Origin: an uncultured Ruminococcus sp.
GTDB taxonomy: Bacteria; Bacillota; Clostridia; Oscillospirales; Ruminococcaceae
NCBI GenBank assembly: GCA_900540005.1
Contig: UQEM01000020.1
Location: forward strand, 1 to 24,294
Direction: 5' to 3'
Length of the DNA: 24,294 nucleotides
Shown here: positions 7,852 to 15,491 of the stretch, piece after piece
How positions within the stretch are numbered: the first letter of the stretch is position 1
How the letters are laid out: every line of letters begins with the position of its first letter
Translations under genes and position numbers: made by a program
The notes under the pieces: generated by a model
Databases searched by the model: none
Seen by the model: the letters and a program-made list of their open reading frames with translations, nothing else
What the model was told of the DNA's origin: nothing

Positions 7852-8976
7852 TCAGTCAAGCTTATGAAGATAAGTAAGATCACTGCTGTCTGCGGTATCT
7901 GTAAAAACAGCATTAAGGTCGCAGATCATATCTGCCGCGCCTGTCGTCTGTTGAAACATATTCTGACCGGTACACCACACATTTCCTTCCTTGACCGCTT
8001 TAAAGTCAGCAAGCACACCACACTTCCCGATAAGCTGATCTATGCTGTCAAGTTCACCGTCTATTGTGCTGTTGTAGATCAGGATATCTGCATTCTTTGC
8101 TATATCATAGAAAGTTTCGGTCTGAATATTCATCGTTGACAATGCGTTATCATCAACTTTCAGATCGTCAGCAGTAAAGATGTAGCGTCCGCCGGCAAGT
8201 TCTATCATCTTTGAGACGTAGTCACCCGGCTTTCGTATGCTGAAATAGCCGTTTGAAGTTATATAGAAAAAAGCAGCCGTTTTACGCTCGTCTTCAGCGA
8301 TATCTGTAACGGAGATCTTATCAAACGCTTTTGTCTTTTCGTTGAACAGTTCCTCAGCCGCTTCACTTTCTCCAGTAAGAAGTCCATAGAGCTTCACCCA
8401 TTCCATTCGTCCAAGCGGGTGAGTTTCATAGCTTGAACGCTCCACCAGCACCGGAATACCGAGAAGCTGCAACTGCTCCTTGACCTCGGGAGTATGGTAT
8501 ATCATGGTCGATTCAACTGCAAGTCCGCAATTTTCCGAAACAAGCGTTTCATAGTCGGGAGAACTGTATTTCCCGATATAGTTAATATTTCCTGAATCAA
8601 TTGCACTACGGATAGCAGGCAGACTCCAACTGCCGGAATTGGTTGATGTCATTTTTACATCATCAAGCTTGTCTATGCTGTCAAATAAGTCCATTGCAGA
8701 AGTTGCCGCAACATAAATATTCTCAATTGGCTGCCTGATAACCGTCATTCCTGCTGTATCTTCAGGAACGTCTGTATTTTCGGGTACTATCAGAAATCTG
8801 TCGTCGCCGATAGTTACAACGGAACAGCCGTTTTCGCAGTAGTCAACGCTGAATTGCTCTGCGTATTTCAGCTCCATACTGCCAATAAAGGACATATCTG
8901 CTTTGTTTTCCTTTTCTCCGCAGGCAGTAATAAAGAGCATTCCTACTGCTGCCGCAAAGGATATCAGCCGTTTCAT
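7852..8976 (-). CDS. btuF: ABC importer substrate-binding lipoprotein (BtuF-like)
   Basis: A 374-aa class III (BtuF/FhuD-type) binding protein with a lipoprotein signal: MKRLISFAAAVGMLF followed by lipobox ITAC, C19. The ATG at 8976 overlaps the upstream stop codon as ATGA, with GAG 8 nt before it; the ATG two codons earlier (8982) is too close to the GAG and less likely. The protein would be anchored outside the membrane and deliver its ligand to the BtuC-like permease. Stretches such as GDYVSKMIELAGG and ADILIYNST are typical of the second lobe of this family. The riboswitch upstream of the transcription unit argues for a corrinoid ligand; a related metal-tetrapyrrole is possible. Confidence 0.85.
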   Translation of the reverse strand: MKRLISFAAAVGMLFITACGEKENKADMSFIGSMELKYAEQFSVDYCENGCSVVTIGDDRFLIVPENTDVPEDTAGMTVIRQPIENIYVAATSAMDLFDSIDKLDDVKMTSTNSGSWSLPAIRSAIDSGNINYIGKYSSPDYETLVSENCGLAVESTMIYHTPEVKEQLQLLGIPVLVERSSYETHPLGRMEWVKLYGLLTGESEAAEELFNEKTKAFDKISVTDIAEDERKTAAFFYITSNGYFSIRKPGDYVSKMIELAGGRYIFTADDLKVDDNALSTMNIQTETFYDIAKNADILIYNSTIDGELDSIDQLIGKCGVLADFKAVKEGNVWCTGQNMFQQTTGAADMICDLNAVFTDTADSSDLTYLHKLD

Positions 8977-9866
8977 TCGCATTTCTCTATTGTTGAAGAA
9001 TCAAAGTATAATGTGTAGTCTATCATATAAGGCTCACTCATCGCAGTGGTTTCTGCCTTGACAGGCATTTTATAGTCAAAACCTATAACATCAATATCAA
9101 ATATCGAATGTCCGTCGGCTATTGTCGGAAGAAATGTTTCGTCGTCAACAACCATCTGATCGTATTTATCGCTGCTCCATGTTATCGTGGCAACAGGCTT
9201 TCCGTCTTTAACGGTCATATGTGTCAGAGACTCGATAGAAGCTCTGCCTGAACCGCCGTCGAGAGTAACTTCAACCGTATACTCGCCGTCCTCAAGACCA
9301 ATAGATCCGGCCGTTTCATATCTGCTTTCGTTAAATGCCTCATCAGGGAGAGAGTCGGCACGGAAAACAAGTGTACGTCCATACCATTCCTGCTTTTTTG
9401 CACTTAATGCCGCACAATCCGTTTTCTTGTCAAGAGCCTCAACAGGCACTGTGAACACAGACTGACCGTCCTCATTTTCGGTATACTTGATCGTATTATC
9501 AGCGTTTTGCGCTTCCTCCTCAGTACCCATGAAAAGTGCATCGTAGGATTTGCTTGCAATAATAATATCTGCTGTCATGCTGCCATTATTGACGTGGAGT
9601 ATGCAGTCGGCTATCTTGAACATCGATGAACTTGAATCAACACTGATATGATAATCACCGTCTTTAAGTTCATCTGCTCCGACTTCTGTCATTCCCTCAT
9701 ATCCGCCCTCGTTCTGAGGAGCTGTTGCGTGTTCAGAAGTCTCAGCCGATGTGCTCACTGTGGCTGAATCGCTGACAGTACTGTTTTTGGATGATACATT
9801 ATCAGAACCGCATGACGCGAGCACAAATGCAGTAAAAAGCGATAAAGCAATAATACTTCTTTTCAT
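8973..9866 (-). CDS. Two-domain lipoprotein of unknown function in the B12-controlled unit
   Basis: This 297-aa protein has a clear lipoprotein signal (lipobox LASC, C19), a Ser/Thr-rich linker (about 20-55) and two related beta-rich domains (about 67-173 and 191-289). The repeats both open with L(K/E)DG(D/E)Y and share a later pattern in which an alternating beta segment is followed by S-x-x-Y/KYD and a hydrophobic run (near 106-113 and 232-239). The second carries GGSGRASIES (204-213) and ends in a strand-rich DYTLYFD. The arrangement recalls iron/haem-binding NEAT-like surface domains, but the usual YxxxY motif is not visible, so I do not assign that family. Lying between cbiK and the importer genes, with a 4-nt overlap into btuF, it may be an extracellular receptor or carrier for the same ligand. 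Confidence 0.75.
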   Translation of the reverse strand: MKRSIIALSLFTAFVLASCGSDNVSSKNSTVSDSATVSTSAETSEHATAPQNEGGYEGMTEVGADELKDGDYHISVDSSSSMFKIADCILHVNNGSMTADIIIASKSYDALFMGTEEEAQNADNTIKYTENEDGQSVFTVPVEALDKKTDCAALSAKKQEWYGRTLVFRADSLPDEAFNESRYETAGSIGLEDGEYTVEVTLDGGSGRASIESLTHMTVKDGKPVATITWSSDKYDQMVVDDETFLPTIADGHSIFDIDVIGFDYKMPVKAETTAMSEPYMIDYTLYFDSSTIEKCE

Positions 9867-9896
9867 ATCTTACCTCTTATTTATTATATTATCAAA

Positions 9897-9920
9897 ATCG
9901 GGCAGTAGTGACTGCCCGAT
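9897..9920 (-). terminator. Intercistronic hairpin, possible attenuator
   Basis: ATCGGGCAG and CTGCCCGAT form a perfect 9-bp stem with a 6-nt loop, 7 nt after the cbiK stop codon. On the minus strand TTTTGAT follows. The short T run suggests partial termination or a 3'-end stabiliser that would lower expression of the downstream lipoprotein and importer genes relative to cbiK. Confidence 0.55.
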
Positions 9921-9927
9921 ACAATTA

Positions 9928-10971
9928 TTACTTGATTGAATCTATTGCCTTCTGAGCGTGCTCAGCATAGATCTTTCTGATTTCCTCGTTCTCGCCAAGA
10001 CCTCTGATAAGGCACTCTACATCATAGCCCTCAGCCTCGAATACGGACTTCCATGAATCCGGATCATCTCCTGCCATATCGTTATTGGCATGGTCTCCTG
10101 CTACGACCATAAGAGGTTCGAGAACAACTCTCTCGTAATCGCCTGCCTTGACCTTTTCGAGTACGTCATCAACTGATGGTTCTGCCTCAACAGTGCCTAT
10201 GAAATAGTTTGTATATCCGTCCTCTGTCAGCAGATCCTGAAGCTTTGAGTATACGCTGTTGGACTCGTGCTCAGTACCGTGTCCCATGAAGCAAATAGCA
10301 GTTTTTCCGTCATCGTAGTCCTTTGTCCAGTCAACAATAGCCTGCTCAACACGCTTGAAGTCATCATCGCTTGAGAGGAGCGGTTCGCCGAATGCAACTT
10401 TTTCAAATGCGTCAGCGTAATTTCCTACCTTAGTGTAAAGCTCGTCATACTCAATGCCCTTCATAAGGTGAGTAGGCTGTACAACAAGATTCTTTACACC
10501 GTTGTCAACAGCTCTCTGGAGTGAAGCGTCGAGATCATCGATGAGTATTCCGTCACGGCGCTGAACATGGTCAATTACGATGTTAGCTGTAAATCCGCGG
10601 CGTACCGAGTAGTCGGGAAATGTTTCTTCAAGCAGATCCTCTATAGCGCCGATAGTAAGACGACGGCTGTCATTATAGCTTGTACCAAAGCTTAAAACAA
10701 GAAGCTCGTTTTCGCCGATATCGTCCTGATTGCGGACATTATCAAGTGAAGCATCACCCGTATCGTAATTTTCTTCGTCTTCTTCCTCTGAATCTGCGGG
10801 ATCTGTAGCTGTCTCATCAGTTGTTGTCTCCTCATCAGTAACTGCTTCTGTAGTTACTGATGTTGATGCAGTTGATTCCTTAGAACTGTCGGATGTATCA
10901 TTGCTGCCGCATGATGAGAATGCAGCGGTAACACAAGCTAATCCAAGTATAAATGCCATTATCTTTTTCAT
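9928..10971 (-). CDS. cbiK: CbiK-type cobaltochelatase with lipoprotein signal
   Basis: The true start is the ATG at 10971, 9 nt after AGGAAG; the frame open to 11316 runs through the riboswitch and is not coding. The 347-aa product begins with a signal peptide and lipobox-like FSSC (C21), followed by an Asp/Glu/Ser/Thr-rich linker (about 22-85). The rest matches CbiK: LSFGTSYNDSR near 94-104, FMGHGTEH with H231, and VAGDHANNDM with H294, the two histidines that bind metal in known CbiK. CbiK inserts cobalt into sirohydrochlorin; that reaction is cytoplasmic in the standard pathway, yet this copy should be outside the membrane. Desulfovibrio has a comparable exported CbiK. F at the -3 lipobox position is not ideal, so lipidation is likely rather than certain. 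It is the first gene after the cobalamin riboswitch. Confidence 0.9.
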   Translation of the reverse strand: MKKIMAFILGLACVTAAFSSCGSNDTSDSSKESTASTSVTTEAVTDEETTTDETATDPADSEEEDEENYDTGDASLDNVRNQDDIGENELLVLSFGTSYNDSRRLTIGAIEDLLEETFPDYSVRRGFTANIVIDHVQRRDGILIDDLDASLQRAVDNGVKNLVVQPTHLMKGIEYDELYTKVGNYADAFEKVAFGEPLLSSDDDFKRVEQAIVDWTKDYDDGKTAICFMGHGTEHESNSVYSKLQDLLTEDGYTNYFIGTVEAEPSVDDVLEKVKAGDYERVVLEPLMVVAGDHANNDMAGDDPDSWKSVFEAEGYDVECLIRGLGENEEIRKIYAEHAQKAIDSIK

Positions 10972-11010
10972 ATGTAAGATCTTCCTTTCATAGAAAGGCT
11001 TGACCGCAAT

Positions 11011-11038
11011 AAAAAAACCCTCTACATTTAGCAGAAGG
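11011..11038 (-). terminator. Riboswitch-controlled intrinsic terminator
   Basis: On the minus strand CCTTCT and AGAGGG form a 6-bp stem with a 9-nt loop, followed directly by seven T residues. It lies between the cobalamin aptamer and the cbiK ribosome binding site, where a B12-dependent terminator is expected. A second hairpin (AGACTC / GGGTCT, 11053-11070) sits just upstream and could be part of the switching structure. Confidence 0.85.
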
Positions 11039-11090
11039 CATTGCAAACAGACCCTGTTAAGAGTCTCTGAATCAGTACGATCAATACCTC

Positions 11091-11291
11091 GTGACCTTGA
11101 CCTCTCGGTCATGTACCAACAAAGCGGCAGGTTTCCTGACTTATGCATCATCACGACATACAGCCTTCCCGATCGCTCAGTGACTATGTTTTTGTATATC
11201 GCTCCGCAATTACAGTGACGAGATCGTGCAGGAACTTCACCTGCTTCCCTTTTACCCTCCTGCCTGTCAGTAAACTGACATAGGAGGCACC
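11091..11291 (-). ncRNA. Cobalamin riboswitch
   Basis: Read on the minus strand, the conserved blocks appear in order: GGTGCC at the 5' end (about 11291), GGGAAGCAGGTGAA (11236-11249) with its pairing TCCTGC, CACTGTAAT (11209-11217), GGGAAGGC, the B12 box AAGTCAGGAAACCTGCC (about 11126-11142), and a TGACC-GAGA-GGTCA hairpin (11098-11111) that suits the P13 kissing-loop stem. Bound cobalamin should favour the terminator at 11011-11038 and reduce cbiK and importer expression. The gap 10972-11394 is filled by promoter, aptamer and terminator and holds no gene. Outer boundaries are approximate. Confidence 0.96.
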
Positions 11292-11327
11292 GTTTGCCAT
11301 ATTCAATTTTGTTCATGAACCTTGACT

Positions 11328-11356
11328 ATTATATCAGAACATTTTATAAAATGCAA
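11328..11356 (-). promoter_or_regulatory. Promoter of the riboswitch-cbiK-importer unit
   Basis: On the minus strand TTGCAT (11351-11356), a 17-nt spacer and TATAAT (11328-11333) make a near-consensus sigma-A promoter. Transcription would begin near 11321, about 30 nt ahead of the first conserved riboswitch block. This makes the cbiK unit able to be transcribed apart from the biosynthetic operon that ends at 11395. Confidence 0.85.
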
Positions 11357-11394
11357 GCATTACGCATATTTTATACGTTTGCAACAATCCGGAT

Positions 11395-12036
11395 TCACTT
11401 TTTTAAACCTTTTTTGTTGTCAAGCATATACAGCAAAGCGTTACATATAGCTGCCGCAACATTGCTTCCGCCTTTTCTTCCCCTTGCTACAATACATGGA
11501 ACTCCTGACGCTATAAGCATTTCTTTTGACTGAACAACGTTTACAAATCCAACAGGCGCACCGATAACGAGTTCGGGTATAAAGTCTCCTGCTGAGATGT
11601 GGTCGCACAGGCGGACAAGCGCTGTGGGAGCATTTCCGGCCGCATATATAACAGGCTTTCCAAGCTTTGCTGCTTTATCAACAGAAGCCGCCGCTCTTGT
11701 AGTACCGTTTCGTTTTGCAGTTTCGGCAATATCCTCATCAGCCATGAAACACATACAATCACAGCCGTGACGTGCAAGTGCAGACTTATTAATGCCCGCT
11801 TTCGCCATATTTGTATCTGTTACAATTACTGCGCCCATATCGAGAACCTTTAATGCGGTATCAATTACATTATCCGAAAAATAGAGATTTTCTGCGTAAT
11901 CAAAATCCGCCGTCGTATGTATTGCCCGTATGACCACAGGTTTTATATTTTCAGGTATCTCGGTTTTCAGCTCGCTTTCAATTATTTCAAAACTCCGCCT
12001 TTCAATATCTGCGGGAAGTACATATTCTAATTTCAT
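11395..12036 (-). CDS. cbiC: Precorrin-8X / cobalt-precorrin-8 methylmutase
   Basis: This 213-aa protein has the full length and pattern of CbiC/CobH, which moves a methyl group from C-11 to C-12 to give (cobalt-)hydrogenobyrinic/cobyrinic acid. The catalytic histidine is H40 in RAIHTTADF. Family stretches GAVIVTDTNMAKAGI (about 88-102) and the C-terminal GAPVGFVNVVQSKE and GRKGGSN are all present. The start codon overlaps the cbiP stop codon as ATGA, with GGAGG inside the end of cbiP. It is the last gene of the biosynthetic operon; no convincing terminator lies between its stop and the next promoter 1 nt-scale downstream region (11328-11394). Confidence 0.96.
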   Translation of the reverse strand: MKLEYVLPADIERRSFEIIESELKTEIPENIKPVVIRAIHTTADFDYAENLYFSDNVIDTALKVLDMGAVIVTDTNMAKAGINKSALARHGCDCMCFMADEDIAETAKRNGTTRAAASVDKAAKLGKPVIYAAGNAPTALVRLCDHISAGDFIPELVIGAPVGFVNVVQSKEMLIASGVPCIVARGRKGGSNVAAAICNALLYMLDNKKGLKK

Positions 12037-13502
12037 ACACCCTCCTTGATGATACGGTAAATAAGTTCCATATCGAGATTTTTTCTCGCATTATCAGCAA
12101 TCAGGTCAAGCTGTCGCTGTCTGTACTGCCGCCTGTCAACAGAATTGCCTCCATATGTCAGTCCTTTTCGCTTGTAAAGAGCATTGATCAGCCTTCCTGA
12201 AACATCAGCACTGTCAAATATTCCGTGAACGTAACAGCCGACTGCACTGCCGTTTGAACTTCCGCCGCAGGTCGTGAGTTCGGCTTGGGTATCTTCTGTT
12301 ATACCCATATGCACTTCATATCCGTAAAACTCCGAACCCGAAAGGCATGAGAAAAATCCCTGAACATTATTGAATCTTCCGCTTGTCTGAGTCTGACGCT
12401 TATCAGCGCCGAATACGGTATAACAATCAAGAAGCCCGAGTCCGTCAACCTGACCGCCGCATTCACTTCCGCTCGGGTCGGTTATTTTTCTGCCCATTAT
12501 CTGATAGCCGCCGCAGATACCAAATATCGGGATATCTGTTTTAAAGCAGCTTTTTATCATATCTGCAATGCCGTTTTCTTCGATCCACTTCATATCCGAA
12601 ATAGTGCTTTTTGTTCCCGGAATAATTATCATGTCAGGCTGACCAAGTTCGTCCGCTCTTGTGACATAACGCAATGAAACTCCCTCATACTGATTGAAAA
12701 CGTCAAAATCAGTAAAATTGGAAATTTTCGGCAGACGTATCACAGCAATATCAATAAGACCATCTGCATTCTTGACGGTAAGTTTTTCAGACAAGCTGTC
12801 CTCGTCCTCAATATCGCATGATATATATGGAACTACTCCTGCAACGGTCTTGTGTGAACGCTTTTCGAGAATATCTATCCCGTCGCGAAAAAGCGATATA
12901 TCTCCACGGAATTTATTCAAAACAAGCCCTTTTACCTTATCACGCTCACTTTTTTCAAGCAATTCCAATGTTCCGATAAGCTGTGCAAAGACTCCTCCCC
13001 TGTCGATATCTCCTACAAGCAGGACAGGCGACTTCACAAGTTCGGCAAGTCCCATATTTACAATATCGTCTGCTTTCAGATTAAGCTCTACGGGACTCCC
13101 TGCTCCCTCTATAACGATTATGTCGTATTTGCTCGCAAGAGCGTTATAAGCTGACATTATATCAGGAATAAGCTCCTTTTTGTGGCGAAAGTAATCTGCC
13201 GCGCGCATATTTCCGCGCACTCTGCCGTTTACTATCACCTGTGAGCCGACATCTGTTGTGGGTTTCAGCAGAATGGGATTCATGAGCGCTGACGGCTCAA
13301 TTCCTGCCGCTTCTGCCTGCAAAGCCTGTGCTCTGCCTATTTCATATCCGTCTGGAGTAATGAACGAATTCAGCGCCATATTCTGTGATTTGAAGGGTGC
13401 GACCGAATAACCGTCCTGCCGCAGGAGCCTGCATAGAGCAGCCGTAAGAAAGCTTTTTCCTACATTGGACATAGTTCCTTGAAGCATTATGTTTTTAGCC
13501 AT
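12033..13502 (-). CDS. cbiP: Cobyric acid synthase (glutamine-hydrolysing)
   Basis: At 489 aa this is a full-length CbiP/CobQ, which amidates carboxylates b, d, e and g of adenosylcobyrinic acid a,c-diamide using ATP and glutamine. The N-terminal dethiobiotin-synthetase-like ATPase half has MLQGTMSNVGKS (6-17) and FKSQNMALNS (37-46). The C-terminal class I glutaminase-like half has the nucleophile C330 in FGICGGYQIMG and H426 in CYVHGIFDS. It overlaps cobD upstream by 8 nt and cbiC downstream by 4 nt. Confidence 0.97.
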   Translation of the reverse strand: MAKNIMLQGTMSNVGKSFLTAALCRLLRQDGYSVAPFKSQNMALNSFITPDGYEIGRAQALQAEAAGIEPSALMNPILLKPTTDVGSQVIVNGRVRGNMRAADYFRHKKELIPDIMSAYNALASKYDIIVIEGAGSPVELNLKADDIVNMGLAELVKSPVLLVGDIDRGGVFAQLIGTLELLEKSERDKVKGLVLNKFRGDISLFRDGIDILEKRSHKTVAGVVPYISCDIEDEDSLSEKLTVKNADGLIDIAVIRLPKISNFTDFDVFNQYEGVSLRYVTRADELGQPDMIIIPGTKSTISDMKWIEENGIADMIKSCFKTDIPIFGICGGYQIMGRKITDPSGSECGGQVDGLGLLDCYTVFGADKRQTQTSGRFNNVQGFFSCLSGSEFYGYEVHMGITEDTQAELTTCGGSSNGSAVGCYVHGIFDSADVSGRLINALYKRKGLTYGGNSVDRRQYRQRQLDLIADNARKNLDMELIYRIIKEGV

Positions 13503-14529
13503 TTAAGCACCTCCCGAGCGCTATGATAAGCTGTACATTTTCCTCATGCGTCCTTACAGCGATACGATAAAAACCTTTAGACAATCCTCTGAAATTTTCA
13601 CAGTCACGAATAAGAATGTTCTCAGCGAGCATTCTTTCAAAAAGATCTGCGGCACTGTGAAAAAGCAGGAAGTTCGCCGCAGAATCAAAAACTTTAAGTC
13701 CAAGAGAATCCAATTCGCCGATAAGGAAATGTCGTTCAATTGTTACATATTCTTTCGTTCTGCAAACGTATCCCGTTTCATTGAGAGCCGCTGTACCTGC
13801 CGCTTGAGCAAGCGTAGAAACACTCCAGAACTGACCGCTGTTCCGTATCTTTTCAGCCGCTTTTGTACTGCCGCAAACAGCGTAACCAAGGCGAATTCCC
13901 GGCATTGCATACAGTTTGGTAAAGGCGTTGAGAACAATGCAGCTATCATTGAGATGATTTTTAAGGCTGTATTTTTCGGATTCATTGGCGAATCCAAGAA
14001 AACACTCGTCACATATCAGCAAAATACCACTATTTTTACATTTCAAAGCAAGTTTTTTAAGTATTTCGGGCTGAATTAACTGCCCTGTGGGATTATTCGG
14101 AGTACACACAAAGCATATATCAAATGTACTGTTGAGCTGTCCGATCATGCTTTCTGTGATCTGAAATGAATTATCTTCCGTAAGGACTTGCTCACATATT
14201 TCGCAGTTTACTTCCGAAAGTGCGGCATTGTATTCACTGAATGACGGAACAAATATCAATGCTTTTTTCGGAGCAAAGGCGTGAACAATGCGAAAAATAA
14301 GGTCGTCCGCACCATTTCCGCATACTATATTTTCTTCATTCGTTTTCTCACGTTCAGCTATCTTTTGACAGAGTTCTGTGCAGTACGGATCAGGGTAATT
14401 ATAAATGCTGTCAACCGAGTCTATTATGGCTCTTTTCACGCTGTCAGGTGTTCCGAGAGGATTGATATTCGCTGAAAAGTCAAGAATATTCTCATACCCG
14501 AAAATGTTTCCCCCATGCTGTTGTGTCAT
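13495..14529 (-). CDS. cobD: L-threonine-O-3-phosphate decarboxylase
   Basis: A 344-aa fold-type I PLP enzyme that makes (R)-1-amino-2-propanol O-2-phosphate, the linker joined to the corrin ring by CbiB. Visible family features are HGGNIF (5-10), FSANINPLG (18-26), TPNNPTGQL (143-151), DECFLGF (174-180) and the PLP lysine K205 in NAFTKLYAMPGIRLGY. Histidinol-phosphate aminotransferase is the near relative, but the HGGN opening and the place between cbiB and cbiP (overlaps of 4 and 8 nt) favour CobD. The protein has no extra C-terminal zinc-type domain of the kind seen in some archaeal forms. Confidence 0.95.
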   Translation of the reverse strand: MTQQHGGNIFGYENILDFSANINPLGTPDSVKRAIIDSVDSIYNYPDPYCTELCQKIAEREKTNEENIVCGNGADDLIFRIVHAFAPKKALIFVPSFSEYNAALSEVNCEICEQVLTEDNSFQITESMIGQLNSTFDICFVCTPNNPTGQLIQPEILKKLALKCKNSGILLICDECFLGFANESEKYSLKNHLNDSCIVLNAFTKLYAMPGIRLGYAVCGSTKAAEKIRNSGQFWSVSTLAQAAGTAALNETGYVCRTKEYVTIERHFLIGELDSLGLKVFDSAANFLLFHSAADLFERMLAENILIRDCENFRGLSKGFYRIAVRTHEENVQLIIALGRCLNG

Positions 14530-15491
14530 ATGAACCCTCCAAAAATAAAGAATCTTGCAATAGCTGATATTATCAGCATAAGCGCCGACGCTCCGTACAT
14601 AAGCTTGTTGGCAAGGCGTATATCATCGGCTTCAATCGCTCTGTCGTCATTGCCTATATATTGCTTTTTATGAAGCTTTCCAAAGTACCACGCGTCCCCT
14701 GCAAGACGTAAATGCAATGCTCCGGCACAGGCTGATTCTGTCTGCGCTGAATTCGGACTTGCGTGGTTTCTCCTGTCACGCTTCCATATACGATATGCAT
14801 TGCGTCCGTCAAGTCCGAAAATAGGTGCAGACGCTATCATTAGAAGGGCTGTCAGCCTTGACGGTATGTAATTCAGCACATCATCAAGCTTTGCCGCAAA
14901 TCTGCCTATATCAGCATATTTTCCGTCTTTGTATCCGATCATTGAGTCCATGGTATTAACAGACTTATAGAAAAACGCTCCGACAGCACCTCCTATCCCC
15001 ATATAAAAAAGCGGAGCTGTTACACCATCTGAAGTGTTTTCTGCAACTGTTTCAACTGCCGCTCGGATTATTCCATCTCGGTCAAGCACTTCTGTATCGC
15101 GTCCAACTATCATGGACACCGCCTTGCGTGCAGCTTCGGTGTCTCCTTTTTCTGCCGTATGGCACACTTTCATGCTTTCATTGCAGAGACACTTGGCGGC
15201 GAGCATATAGCAGCAGAGTATCGCTTCCACAGCGACACCAAGAATCAGGTGAACGCGATAGCATACAAGCAGCACCGCAAGCGGTACGGCGGTTGAAATT
15301 ATCACAACGGTCAGTGCAAGCAATGCTCCTCCCAAGCGAAGATTTTTCATGCGTTTACGGACAATATTCTCAAGTGTGCTGATAAGCCTGCCGATATACC
15401 TGATAGGATGTGGTATATTGTACGGGTCTCCGATAACGCAATCAAGCAGAAATCCGAGTATTATCGGCAATATTGGTAGCAAGTGTTTCAT
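14526..15491 (-). CDS. cbiB: Adenosylcobinamide-phosphate synthase (membrane protein)
   Basis: The start is the ATG at 15491, overlapping the cobC stop codon as ATGA; the frame opens 12 codons earlier but those residues are within cobC. The 321-aa product is a multi-spanning membrane protein with the family motifs LDCVIGDP (16-23), VGRDTEVLD (129-137) and AVETVAENTSDGVTAPLFY (145-163). CbiB condenses adenosylcobyric acid with aminopropanol phosphate to give adenosylcobinamide phosphate. The neighbouring cobD supplies the linker, with a 4-nt overlap. Confidence 0.96.
   Translation of the reverse strand: MKHLLPILPIILGFLLDCVIGDPYNIPHPIRYIGRLISTLENIVRKRMKNLRLGGALLALTVVIISTAVPLAVLLVCYRVHLILGVAVEAILCCYMLAAKCLCNESMKVCHTAEKGDTEAARKAVSMIVGRDTEVLDRDGIIRAAVETVAENTSDGVTAPLFYMGIGGAVGAFFYKSVNTMDSMIGYKDGKYADIGRFAAKLDDVLNYIPSRLTALLMIASAPIFGLDGRNAYRIWKRDRRNHASPNSAQTESACAGALHLRLAGDAWYFGKLHKKQYIGNDDRAIEADDIRLANKLMYGASALMLIISAIARFFIFGGFI

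Noticed and set aside
7358..7867. 169-aa plus-strand frame opposite btuC
   Set aside because: Antisense to a clear permease gene; composition mirrors the hydrophobic sense gene and no independent start signal is visible.
10972..11316. Apparent 115-residue N-terminal extension of CbiK
   Set aside because: These codons translate the cobalamin riboswitch and its terminator; the ATG at 10971 has a good ribosome binding site and starts a signal peptide.
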